Below, in pieces: positions 31,574-41,299 of a stretch of 64,000 nucleotides of DNA. The stretch covers positions 1,302,001 through 1,366,000 of the forward strand of contig JAPDOI010000155.1 in NCBI GenBank assembly GCA_029168955.1, given 5' to 3'. A program made the translations under genes and the position numbers. The stretch is from Aplectana chamaeleonis (taxonomy: Eukaryota > Nematoda > Chromadorea > Rhabditida > Cosmocercidae). The stretch's first letter is position 1; the number at the start of each line of letters is the position of its first letter. Below the pieces are notes generated by a model. It did not search any database. It had not been told where the DNA came from and worked only from the letters and a program-made list of their open reading frames with translations.

Positions 31574-32332
31574 GCAAATAGAAGTAGGCCGGAATATCAG
31601 TTTTCAAACAACTTTAGACGACGGTATTCAGTATGCGAAAAGGGCTGATGAGTTGAGGATAATAGGTCGTTCACGGCAGACTAATCGATATGTCGACCGC
31701 TCGCCATGAGAGCGCAGGCGAGAAAGACTTCATGTACAAAACTAGTTAAGGGGAGGGTGGCACTCGAAAAACGATTAAATGATTCGTGCATGAAAATGAA
31801 AATTTCTGCTGATATGAGATGCCTGATAGCGTTTTAAGTCATTGTTTTCATGGGAACTCCCATGGAAAGTTTTCACGGACTACTTCGATTTCGGAAAGTG
31901 GTGTCATTCATTTTTTAATTGAACCCAGAGTGCCCCCCCCCATCTAGTTTCGCACCTTACTTCCTACATTTTATCATGTTCACATCTGATCAAAACCGTT
32001 GGCTATCGAATGAGATCTGCAATCCATGAGCAGCGACGAAACGTGTAGATGAGAAAATCCACAATCTTCTTGATCTTTTCCGTTTCCTGCGTTTCGAACA
32101 TTTTTCTTCCGTTTCCAAAAATTATGGAAAAGATTTTCGCACAGCCCTAGCTCTTATGGATATAAGCCCTGTGTTGCGGTTCAACCACAAATGTCTTCTG
32201 ATATCTGGCTTTATTCGTGAGTTTTGGGAAACAGACGCAAAGAGACATCAATATTGTCTTTTGACTTCTTTTTGCGGAACACATGACGACAGCTATGATT
32301 GACGGTATCGATGTCTGTAACTGTGACTGAAG

Positions 32333-32688
32333 GTAAGACCGGCATAAGAAGCTCGCCGCCTCATTTCCAGATTGGTGGCTGCGTGAAGTTGCCGGGAAAT
32401 GAGCAATAGCCCACCGGGCTCCGCAGCGGCTCCTGGTGGGCTATTTCTCGGATATTTCGCGGCTATTTTGCGGATAACGTAGTCGCGGCCGAGCATCAGC
32501 CGCGAAACAGCCGAGAAATGACCGAGAATTAGCCGCGAAGTAGCCGAGAAATAGCTCACCAGGCTCCGCAGCGGCTCCTGGAGGGCTATTCCTCGGCTAT
32601 TTCTCGGCTACTTCCCGGCAACTGGTGCTCTCTACTAAGCCACCAATCTGGAAATGAGGCGGCGAACTTCTATTGCCGGTCTTACCTT
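32333..32688. repeat. 356-base palindrome at the centre of the H2/H3 inverted repeat
   Basis: GTAAGACCGGCATAAGAAGC at the left is the inverse of ..TTCTATTGCCGGTCTTAC at the right; CGCCTCATTTCCAGATTGGT pairs likewise. The interior is built of GCCGAGAAATAGCCG words and the GGCTCCGCAGCGGCTCCTGG block, seen twice. The same words form the tandem repeat at 33926-34323. Confidence 0.8.
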
Positions 32689-33934
32689 CATTCACAGTTA
32701 CAGACAACGATACCGTCAATCATAACTGTATCATGTGTTCCGTAAGAAGACGTCCAAAGACAATATTGAGGTCTCTTTGCGTTCTGTTTGTTGAACCGCA
32801 ACACAGGTGTGCGAAAATTTTTTTTATAATTTTTGGAAACGTAACAAAAATGGTCAAAACGCAGGAAACGGAAATCGGAAAATGAAAAGACCAGGCTGTG
32901 GATTTTCTCATTTCCACGTTTCGCCGATGTTCATGGTCTGCAGATCTCATTCGATAGCCTACCGTTTTAATCAGATGTAAATAGATGTGAACATGATAAA
33001 GTGTAGGAAATGAGGTGCAAAACTAGTTGGGGAGGGGGAGGCTCATGGTTTAATTAAAACATGAATGATACCACTTTCAGAAATCGAAGTAGTCCGGGAA
33101 AACTTTCCATGGGAGTTTCCCTGAAAACACCTACTTATAACGCTATCAGGCATCTGGTATCAGAAGAAATTTTCATTTTCATGCATGAATAATTTCATTT
33201 TTTTCGACTGGCCCCCTTTAACTAGTTTTGCACCGAAAGTAATCGTAGGGTCCGTACCTTGTCTGGGAACTGCATGTGAAACCATCTATATGGACAATGG
33301 CTTGATTCTTCACTACATGTATGCCGAATTCGACAGATAACTCCATGCTCCACTGAGAACAAACATTCTGGTAGTCAGAGGAGAGAATAAGAGAAATATG
33401 AGGCGTGCATACTATAAAATACGCCAATATCCTGCTATCATCCGAAGTTATCAGCGTCCCATTGTGAATAGATCCATGATGCTTGAAACCCCATCAAATT
33501 ATGTATCGAAGAGTTATTTCGGCTGACTCATTACGTCGTATGTGGCTATAAAGCACTTTTCTGCAATGGTTGATCTTCGCCCGGTATGCCTACAAGAATA
33601 CGCCCATGTAAGGGGATGCAGTAATAATGGGTGATCAAGAAACTCGATTTTACCCGTAGTATTCCGGAGTAGGGCATGGCTCAGCAGCATTAGAAAGTTC
33701 GCCATCGCATAGGCCGCACATAAATCAACTAAGCTAAACTGAACTGGATTCAAGCACACCACATATTTGGCGGCTATTTCACGGCTATTTCGCGGCGAGA
33801 ACTATTTTGCGGCTATTATGCGGCCAGCATTATTTAGCGGCTATTTCGCGGTTATATCGCGGCCAGCTTCATTTGGCGGCTATTTCCCGACTATTACGCG
33901 GCCAGCAGGAATTTCTCGGCTAAAACTCTCAGAG
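32689..33934 (-). mobile_element. Element H, copy H3 (inverted)
   Basis: An uninterrupted inverted copy of H1: TTCATTCACAGTTACAGACA at the left to TCGGCTAAAACTCTCAGAG at the right, which matches the H1 start in reverse. It faces H2 across the 356-base palindrome, giving arms of over 1.2 kb. Confidence 0.8.
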
Positions 33935-34323
33935 GGAGCCGCTGCGGAGCCTAGTGGGCTATTTCGTGGCTATATCTCGGCCAAAACTCTCAGAGTAAGA
34001 CTGGCAATAGAAGTTCGCCGCCTCATTTTTTTGGTGGCTTAGTAGAGATCACCAGTTGCCGGGAAGTAGCCGAGAAATAGCCGCGAAATAGCTCACCAGG
34101 AGCCGCTGCGGAGCCTGGTGGACTGTTTCGCGGCTATATCTCGGCTAAAACTCTCAGAGTAAGACCGGCAATAGAAGTTCGCCGCCTCATTTTTTTGGTG
34201 GCTTAGTAGAGATTACCAGTTGCCGGGAAGTAGCCGAGAAATAGCCGCGAAATAGCTCACCAGGAGCCGCTGCGGAGCCTGGTGGGCTGTTTCTCGGCTA
34301 TATCTCGGCCAAACCTCTCAGAG
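33926..34323. repeat. 164-base tandem repeat
   Basis: CTCTCAGAG recurs at 33926, 33987, 34151 and 34315. The last two intervals are both 164 bases and nearly identical (AAGAC.GGCAATAGAAGTTC, TTGCCGGGAAGTAGCCGAG, GGAGCCGCTGCGGAGCCTGG); the first interval is a 61-base partial unit. Confidence 0.85.
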
Positions 34324-34740
34324 TTAATGGTATACATTCAGTGGAAAAAAGCGTTCATCCTATGTGTCGATTTTCAACTGCATCTCCTTACTCAGCCGAT
34401 ATTTCACATTTGGCTCACGGACCAATGCGTGATCATTCATATCAAGGAAGTTATTCTTGGCTGATTTAAACACGCAACGGTATGGTCCATGTTCAGATGT
34501 TAGGAACCAGGGTCGTCAGGAAACATCCGTTTTTAGGCTTCGTTTTTCGCCGTCCCGCCATTTTCGCGTATCCGTTTTCCGTTTCCGATATCTCTGGCCA
34601 AAGTAGACAGCGCGCGCATTTGTGGATCAGTTTGTGCTTACAGGAATGCCATACCCTAGTTTGTCTGAACCACTATTATCAGAAATTGAACGTGGATTTT
34701 ATTCCGTCCAAGTATGAAAGTGCTGCTTTATTTCTTCCAT
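34324..34740. other. No recognised gene
   Basis: Sequence between the tandem repeat and the mariner leader. It includes TTTCCGTTTCCG-like words that also occur in element H. Not coding as far as I can see. Confidence 0.35.
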
Positions 34741-34851
34741 CTGACCTTGCAAGTAGATTTGAGAGCTACCAGGCCGTCCAATAATTCCTGTCCAAAAATT
34801 TTCAAAATTCTATTATTTTCCTTAGGAGTGTTATAATATCAGGCAAGTGTA

Positions 34852-34898
34852 AGAACCTTCTAGAAGGTTCTCCAAAGTTCTACGCTAGGGGTATATAA
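34852..34898 (+). promoter_or_regulatory. Heat-shock-element-like array and TATA box upstream of mariner
   Basis: 34852-34871 reads AGAAC CTTCT AGAAG GTTCT, four perfect alternating nGAAn/nTTCn units. A weak unit (CCAAA) and a fifth good one (GTTCT, to 34881) follow. TATATAA lies at 34892-34898, about 38 bases before the transposase ATG. This is the classical HSF-binding layout. Function is inferred. Confidence 0.6.
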
Positions 34899-34936
34899 GG
34901 CGCAGTAGCCGCGTCTAGCTACCAGTACAAGCTAAA

Positions 34937-35930
34937 ATGGACCAAGGTTGAATTCGTACGTTCGTGTACTACGATTGGCTGCTGGTCAACGACACGGGCA
35001 CCGCGGTCGCCAACATCTGCAGAGCGTGCAAGCAGGATGCCGTGTCCCAACGCGCAATCAGCCGCTGGTTCAATCGTTTCGAGAGCGGCGACACGAGGCT
35101 CGAGAACAGGGAGCACAGCGGGAGGCTTTCTACGGTGGATGAAGACGAAGTCCGTCGCTGTATCAATTAGAAGCCGTAAGCCACCACCCGTGAACTGGCA
35201 ACGACGCTCGGCTGCAGCAAGTCCACCATCCACAATCGACTCAACTTACTCGGTTACCACAAAGTTCTGGTCCGTTGGATCCCCCACCGTCTGACGGACG
35301 CCAACAAGCAGAGCCGCGTGGCCGTCTGCCAGTCCCTCCTTCGTCCGCATCGCAGGGAGCTTCTCGAGGACCTGGTCACTGGTAATGAGAGCTGGGTCCT
35401 CTACGACAACGTCGCCCGTCGTGCCGTCTGGATCCCGCCGACGACGCCGAAAGCCGACCTGCACCCGCTGAAGATCATGCTCTGCTGCTGGTGGGCCACC
35501 AAGGGCATGCTGTACTTCGAGCTGCTCCCGCAAGGCAGGACGGTCACCGCCTCCATCTACACCGATCAGCTCGAGAAACGAGCCGCCGCCATCCGAAAAA
35601 AGCGTCCCCGACGGGCTTTGGTTCACCTGCTGCACGACAACGCGCGCCCCTACGTGGCGAAGGAGACCCAGCAGAAGTTGACGACGCTCGGCTGGGAGGC
35701 GGTTGCCCATCCGGCGTATTTCCCGGACCTCGCCCCCTCCGACTACCACTTGTTCCGCCCCCTGAAGCATCATTTTGCCGTAAGAAATTCACCAACTACG
35801 ACATCCTCAAATCCGACATCGCGGACTTCTTTGAGTCGCAGCCCCCGGAGTTCTGGGCGAAGGGCATCGGCGACCTGCCCAACCGATGGGCCACTGTTGT
35901 GGTTAACTGTGGTGATTATATTGTTGATTA
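34937..35930 (+). pseudogene. mariner-family transposase, inactivated
   Basis: A cut-and-paste transposase of the mariner (DD34D) family, about 330 codons, near normal length. The N-terminal helix-turn-helix region includes AISRWFNRFESGDTRLENRE and a second helix pair near TTRELATTLGCSKSTIHNRL; WIPHRLT is the linker. Catalytic region: VTGNESWVLYDN (the expected first Asp is Asn, codon AAT at 35384), LLHDNARPY (Asp at 35636), HPAYFPDLAPSDYHLF (Asp at 35741, 34 residues later). Defects: TGA four codons after the ATG, TAG at 35168, TAA at 35177 and a one-base-type frameshift near 35780; the end (PPEFWAKGI..LPNRW..YIVD) is in another frame. The body is visibly richer in G+C than its surroundings. 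I could not find a matching pair of terminal repeats. Confidence 0.92.
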
Positions 35931-35933
35931 GTC

Positions 35934-37012
35934 CGGTGATTCATTAGATAGGTGTTGTGCAGGCGATGCCGCGCCCCAGCACCTAGGGTCCTACGTTTCG
36001 GGGAGAGATAAGGCTGACCCGCACTGGATCACGCTTTTCGTTTGTCACTCACGTTAGGATCCAGTTGATAACATCCTCTACAGAGGTTTTATTGTCACTC
36101 AGATGGATACAGCGTTGCCGAATATACAGTGTGTTTGAATGAGACTGAACAACCATGCGACCGGCGAGCGTGGAGGGCGGCTGACCCTTTCTCGTGCGTG
36201 TTTAAACGGCTGCCCCCCGCCCCCCCCCCGTCGGCTGTCAGCCACTGCCGGACCTGCCCCAAGACAATGGCTGGAGAAGGCCCACCGTCGTTTCGCAAGC
36301 CCTTCCGAGAGCGGCGTACGCGACGGCAGCCTGCCACGCACGTCGGCCGCATCTCATTTGAACACACTTCAACAAAATTTAATAAACAAACTAAATATTC
36401 CGGAGGAGTAACGGTGGCTAAACACTACAACGAATACTCAGCCGATCATACCTCATTGATTTTTTTTTGTGGAAAATGCCAGGAACAAATCTTTCGTGTT
36501 CAATGTGACCACTTAGGAGATAAATGCGCTGGGGTAAAGGGTCTTCATGTCTTGACCTCGCGGTAAACACAATATCCGACACGATGACCCTTTGCCCCGG
36601 TTACTACAAGCTGCGTGCTACGACAGCAGTTGTCCGCTATAGCAGACCGAAATTTCGTTTCGATAAGGAGAGTATGCTACCGCGTGACCAAGTTGGGGCG
36701 TAGGATTAAATGTGTTTTGTAATAGACAGCAATATCTTCAATTACGCATAGGAAATCTCCTTTTGCGGAATCTCATTTTTTCAAATCTGCTTAGTGTTTC
36801 ACAACTTTCTGTGATACCTGTACTTGTAGTATGTTTCTTGTTTGTATACGATGTTTGCTTCTTGGGGAAAACGGCAGAACGCCACAAAGTGGTTGCAAAG
36901 CACTCAAGAGTTAGCAGCAAGAACTAGAACAAACACAGCTTGGCTGGCCATTCCCTGTATTATTTTCGTTCCGATTTTTTTCTGTTAAGAGATCCTTGAG
37001 TTTTAATTCTTC
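35934..37012. other. No firm gene; G+C-rich then A+T-rich sequence
   Basis: 36150-36340 is G+C-rich with a poly-C run near 36216-36229. Frames there (to 145 codons) overlap on both strands and carry no motif. 36700-36930 has a hydrophobic 71-codon frame of unknown meaning. Mariner's 3' end should lie soon after 35934 but is not recognised. Confidence 0.35.
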
Positions 37013-37020
37013 TTTTCTAG

Positions 37021-37096
37021 AACTTGTGCTCGACTCCACTGTATCGGTTCACGAAGAACTGGACAACGCTGCAGATGAAAACCTAGCTGACTTCAG
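37021..37096 (+). other. Candidate internal exon, unknown gene
   Basis: 76 bases bounded by TTTTCTAG on the left and a GTAGTG donor on the right. One frame is fully open and reads ELVLDSTVSVHEELDNAAD, then ENLADF: acidic and gene-like in composition. In-frame stops lie directly outside. I do not recognise the protein. No partner exons were found. Confidence 0.3.
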
Positions 37097-37254
37097 GTAG
37101 TGAGGCTCTTTCGCTTGCTGTTCGATTCTAGTTTAACTGCCAATTCTAAGCTTCTAAGTTTCCCGGATGCGCACCGACGCTGAGCAGAGTGCATTCGTCA
37201 CCAGTATGGCAGGGGGGCCGATGCAGTGGCTCCCGATGCTGTTTCGCACGCTCC

Positions 37255-37915
37255 AAAAGCGCTATGAGTTCCAAGTCGTTTACTTCTCTCGATTTAACCC
37301 ATTCACGACCACGCCTAATTTTGGGTGTCTGCACGTTCGGACCGCGTGCAATATTGCGTCACCGTATAACGTGTCCCACCGGTGGGACACGCGGGCTTGA
37401 ATAGCGTCCCACTGGTAATTCCTTTTTCTTTATTGTGTCCATTATGAAGTTATCAACGATGGTCGGGCAGTGTCAGAATTTGAGCTTCCGAGACGCTCTC
37501 GTTATCGAGAAACAAATACTCAAAACCCAAACGGGGTCGACTGAGCTACAACGCTTTCAGAAAACTAAACGAGTTTCAAACGATAGGTTTGTACAAAACA
37601 ACCTAAAAGCTACCAATAGAAGGAAAAAGAAATCACTACGTGCTTCTTAAGCTGTTTTACAGCAGTTTTTTGCTCTACTTCAGCCCACCTGAATTTAGAA
37701 AGTTCTGAATATGTTGTTGCATTTGACCTACTGATGGACCACGAGGTTTTTATTTAGGTCTTGGGTAGGTCAAGACACTGATCACATGTAGGTTCGAAAG
37801 TAGTTTCTTGTGGCGGAGAAATCGATTTTTGAAAAGGGTGTCCCACCGGTGGGACACGTGGTCGTGAATGGGTTGAAATCACTAATTCTGTAAACGACAA
37901 CGGCTTTGAAAACCA
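37255..37915. mobile_element. Inverted-repeat element Q with twin palindromes
   Basis: 37265-37320 (CAAGTCGTTTAC.., TTTAACCCATTCACGACCAC) is the imperfect inverse of 37855-37915. Near each arm lies the same perfect 20-base palindrome GTGTCCCACCGGTGGGACAC (37371-37390 and 37838-37857). Confidence 0.6.
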
Positions 37916-38199
37916 CAATTTCAGGAGACACGCGTGATTGTATACGCTTGAGGTACAGGACGGTTATTTTCCGTAGATTCTTCCAGATGTAAGTCGCGTT
38001 TGTGAGCCTTACAATTTGGAACATAAATCAGGTGAATATTAGAGACACGGCTCAGTTGACGATGAAACCTACCACATGTAAAAGGGGAAGACTTCTTAAA
38101 ATTCTAAAGAAGGAGGCTGGGCAAGAGCTAAGGAGTGGCTAGAAGCCTGGAAATTTTTTCCATGATTGATTTCTACAGCTTATTTTTGCAAACCATTAA

Positions 38200-38833
38200 A
38201 GGCAGTGTTCAAAAATCGCTTTTTTCTGTTTTACCGCCTATCATGAAAACGGTCCCAAGTTAATTCCAATGATGTCTCTGAGCCGGCATACACCATTGAA
38301 TGTGCACGCTCACACTCAACAAAAACGTGCACAACTTCAGGCAGACAGAGTGATAGAGTGTACAGGCGGTGAGAGGGCGAAACATCCCGCACGCAAAATG
38401 CACGCGCCCATTTTAGGTGTATGCCGGCTCTGGAATTTCAGAAGACCTTCTGGGAACAGAGTTAAGATCCCTCAAAAGTTGAGCTAGGGATGCATAGTGG
38501 ACAAGTTGTCCGAGGCTTGTAACTTCCGTCTTTTGCAGCCGATGTATGCGAGCTGACCAGAGAAGAGAGGGAAGTTGAGAATGAAGGGTAGAACGGGGCT
38601 ATTGATCGGAAACCATCGCTCATCTCACGATCTCGAGTTTAATATGTTGACGTCGGAGGGCGGTCTTTGCGCCTCTAGGGTTTGCGTTGCGCTCAAAGTG
38701 GCACCTTCGGGCTCTTTTTGGGCTCACCCTGGCTTGTTTTCATGCGTTCTTTCAACGTAAACGATACAGAGCGCCCCTCCACTACCCGTTCCTAGTAGAA
38801 ACTGAAACTCATTTTTTATCGTAAACACTTCCT
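38200..38833 (+). mobile_element. TTAA-MITE family A (A-d), with nested element
   Basis: Left TTAA 38196-38199, end AGGCAGTGTTC; right end CGTAAACACTTCCT before TCAA. Family A interior is recognisable throughout except for a 149-base insertion at 38281-38429. Confidence 0.8.
38281..38429. mobile_element. 149-base MITE with CTG target duplication
   Basis: Perfect 14-base inverted ends AGCCGGCATACACC and GGTGTATGCCGGCT, flanked by CTG at 38278-38280 and 38430-38432. Other family A copies read GTCTCTG(G/A)AATCG without interruption here, so the insertion is certain. Superfamily not assigned. Confidence 0.85.
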
Positions 38834-38849
38834 TCAAAGTTCAAGCAAA

Positions 38850-39300
38850 AAATTGTTTGAAAACGGTCCCATGCTGATTCCAATGATGTCTTTAGAATCG
38901 TACAAGACCTTCTGAGAACAGAGGTAAGCTCCCTCAAAAATTGAGCTAGGGAAGCAAGGTTGACGAGTTGTCCGAGGCTTGTAACTTCCGTCATTTGCAG
39001 CAGATGCATACGAGCTGAACTGAGTAAAGAGAGAAGATGAGATGGAAGAGGAAAACAGGGCTATTGACCGGAAACCACATCTCACTCCACATCTCACGAT
39101 ATCGAGCATTCATTTGTTCACGTCGGTGGGCGTGCCTTGCGCTTTTGGGGTTCGCCTTGCGCTCCAAGTGGTTACTTCGGGCTCCTTTGGAGCTCTTCCT
39201 GGCTCGTTTTTATGCGTTCTTTGGATTTCAACGTTACAGTGTGCACCTCCACTACCTACTACTAGTGGAAACTGAAACACATTTTTCATCGTGAAGACCT
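38850..39300 (+). mobile_element. TTAA-MITE family A, left end missing (A-e)
   Basis: Follows family A from GAAAACGGTCCCATGCTGAT to a worn right end (TCATCGTGAAGACCT), then TTAA 39301-39304. It adjoins A-d head to tail. Confidence 0.75.
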
Positions 39301-39304
39301 TTAA

Positions 39305-40465
39305 GGGTAACCCTCTCTCGCTTACATCGAGCCGGGCGGAGTGATCGTAGCGCAATAAAACAGTGGTGAAATTCGGGCAAGGTCGTTCTCCACTCACTGC
39401 TGCCAGCTCGAAAGGAGCGATAAAAGCTTTGTTATTCGAGTTTTATGCAGAGATTGCCGCAAATTTCAATCTTTGGGCTGTGGCAGAGCAAGTTGTGGAG
39501 GTATCTGAACCACTCTGGCTTATTTGACCTGAATTCTGCTTTTTATCTTATTAGTTCCGCACCGTTGTAACTTGTTCTGCATCGAGCGAAAATACTGGCT
39601 TCGTATAAGGCAAGTACTAGTGATCAGAATCCTGCGAACATAGACAAGCAGGATCTTTGAATGAAGACTCTCGAGATATCGACGATCTCACATTTTTTCG
39701 TATGTTCGTAATGTGCAGTTCATGTGTGCAATCTTTTTTGAAGTAATATGTATTCTGTTTTCCTATCATTGTTGGAGATGCAGGTTGATATGGTTCAAAC
39801 TGGAGTCAGGGTTGTGGCCATACTTGTTGACGAGTTGCTTGTTGTTCATTTGTTAAGCTCCTGTGATAATCGCAAAGATTCTAGACACTCCTCAGACTTG
39901 GGTTCCGCCATCCAGATCTGCATTTGTCCTTGCTGTAAAGTAGCCAGATGTCCAAAGGATTTTCTTTTTCACATGATTGAAAATCCGTATTCACTTAGAT
40001 TTCTTGTCGTTGTGACTACTCGCAGCAATGAGAGTAAAAATAATGATTATCCACAACCACCCTTATCATCGCTCCCTTATCTTAAAACGTGTGCTGACCC
40101 GCAAATACCACTCATTCTATTGATGGCATACGTGGATATCTGAGAAAGCGGCGGAGTGAGTTCGAGAGTTTTCTGGTACAGCTCTGGTGCCGTGCAGTTG
40201 TGGTCCTGTTATTAAGCACGCGACGGTCCTAATACTATTGAAGGCTGCAAAGTTGCTACTTCTAGCGACGTCCGCTACTGTGCTCCTACTACTATCGACG
40301 GCCGTTACTGTCCTTCCATTATCGACGGCTGCTACTCTGCAACTACTGTCAGCTGCTACGTGTTGCTCTGGGCTACCATACATACTACTATCTTATTGCG
40401 GTTATTGTTAATATACTATCGACGGCTGCTCCTGTAGTGAGGGTACTCTAGCACAAGTTGAAGAA
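39305..40465. other. No firm gene
   Basis: A 131-codon open frame (39748-40143) contains CICPCCKVARCPKDF but no family I know. 40230-40430 is a loose repeat of CTACT..ATCGACGGC.GCTACTG words. Confidence 0.3.
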
Positions 40466-40669
40466 ATGGTCAAGACACGCAATCCAGTGAAGAAAACAAT
40501 TGAAGGAACTTCTGTGGCGGATGCGCCGCTGGTCTTTGCTGCTTGTCAAGGTGCACCGAATAGCATACATGAGGTTAACCTCTTTCTTGAAAATGATTCT
40601 ACAAGAAAAGTAGGTGAAGAGGCGAACAACAAAAACGAAGACAAGAAGAAAGAAAATGATTGGAAATGA
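40466..40669 (+). CDS. Small open frame, 67 codons, unknown
   Basis: ATG-initiated; begins MVKTRNPVKKTIEGTSVADA and ends in a charged tail rich in N, E, D and K (NNKNEDKKKENDW). Codon use is even and gene-like, unlike the repeat-derived frames nearby. No motif, no signal peptide, no visible splice partners. It could be one exon or a chance frame. Confidence 0.2.
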   Translation: MVKTRNPVKKTIEGTSVADAPLVFAACQGAPNSIHEVNLFLENDSTRKVGEEANNKNEDKKKENDWK

Positions 40670-41059
40670 GGGTCCGGAAAAAAACGCGAAACATCAAAAT
40701 CAAGAGTACTTATCAAAGGGTTTTTTTACAACCCTGAAAAAAGAGGAAAAGGAAAATCGTGATTGAGTAAATATACGTATTCCAAGAGAGCCAATGAAAC
40801 ACAATCAAGGACTTATGTAAGGTGGACATTTTCGCCACAAGAGATGTCCGAAATGAATCACGCACTTTTCGACGATTAGTGAAATCCCGAATGAAGTTAT
40901 TCGAGTTTTATCATTCATCAAAAATGGCTATCTGTGTTTTCTCTAAAGTGTTTTATTGTCGTCCTAGTTTTTTTTCGGCATATCATACATTTTATACTAA
41001 ATGCATTATAACTGCTCTATTATGATACCATCTACACCAGGATTTTATTCTGAAATTGT

Positions 41060-41290
41060 TCAATACTGCATGTTATATGCAATCCTTTCGTGTACTGCCA
41101 TGATTTCCTGGCCACTCTTCCGAGCTTGTGTCATCATGTAGTGAACAGTTGATACATGTTTGACGTGTTTGAACAAAAGTGCACATTGAGCGGCTTTGAC
41201 AAGACTTCGCAATCCAGACTGGCTACGAACGAGCGAAATGACGTGGAGATCAAGGAGCCGTTCCATTTGTGCTGCTTCTACGTATCGCAT
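41060..41290 (-). CDS. Candidate 3'-terminal exon with poly(A) signal, unknown protein
   Basis: 76 codons read on the minus strand: MRYVEAAQMERLLDLHVISL, a helical middle (RSLVKAAQCALLFKHVKHV) and MMTQARKSGQEIMAVHERIA near the end. After the stop comes ACAATTTCAG, then AATAAA, a canonical poly(A) signal. The frame stays open a few codons upstream (..NLPSG) to a stop. No strong acceptor is seen there, so the start is uncertain. Composition is gene-like and no copy exists elsewhere in the window. Function unknown. Confidence 0.35.
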   Translation of the reverse strand: MRYVEAAQMERLLDLHVISLVRSQSGLRSLVKAAQCALLFKHVKHVSTVHYMMTQARKSGQEIMAVHERIAYNMQY

Positions 41291-41299
41291 TCCAGAAGG

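Larger units (their letters stand above)
27233..31726 (-). mobile_element. CR1-type retrotransposon CR1-2, nearly full length
   Basis: A two-ORF non-LTR element inserted in H2. From 5' (high coordinates): leader of about 150 bases, ORF1 (31573-30698), 29 bases, ORF2 (30668-27354), and a 3' region of about 120 bases ending in an AT-rich AATAAATATATATA-like tail. Subtracting MITE D2 gives about 3.9 kb, a normal CR1 length. ORF1 is open; ORF2 is broken. Confidence 0.85.
26505..32332 (+). mobile_element. Element H, copy H2, split by CR1-2
   Basis: Left part 26505-27232 (AGATTTTTTGCCGAGGAATA.. to ..CTACGATTACT) and right part about 31727-32332 (ACAAAACTAGTTAAGGGG.. to ..GTCTGTAACTGTGACTGAAG) are collinear with H1, where these blocks adjoin at 25938-25965. 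The 4.5 kb between them is CR1-2. Confidence 0.75.

Noticed and set aside
35037..35931. Several long frames on both strands over the mariner (for example 175 codons minus, 146 codons plus)
   Set aside because: They are shadows of the G+C-rich transposase frame; only the plus frame from 34937 and its continuation after the shift show mariner motifs.
36095..36566. Overlapping 80-145-codon frames in a G+C-rich stretch
   Set aside because: Open on both strands because stops are rare in G+C-rich sequence; no motif or splice support.
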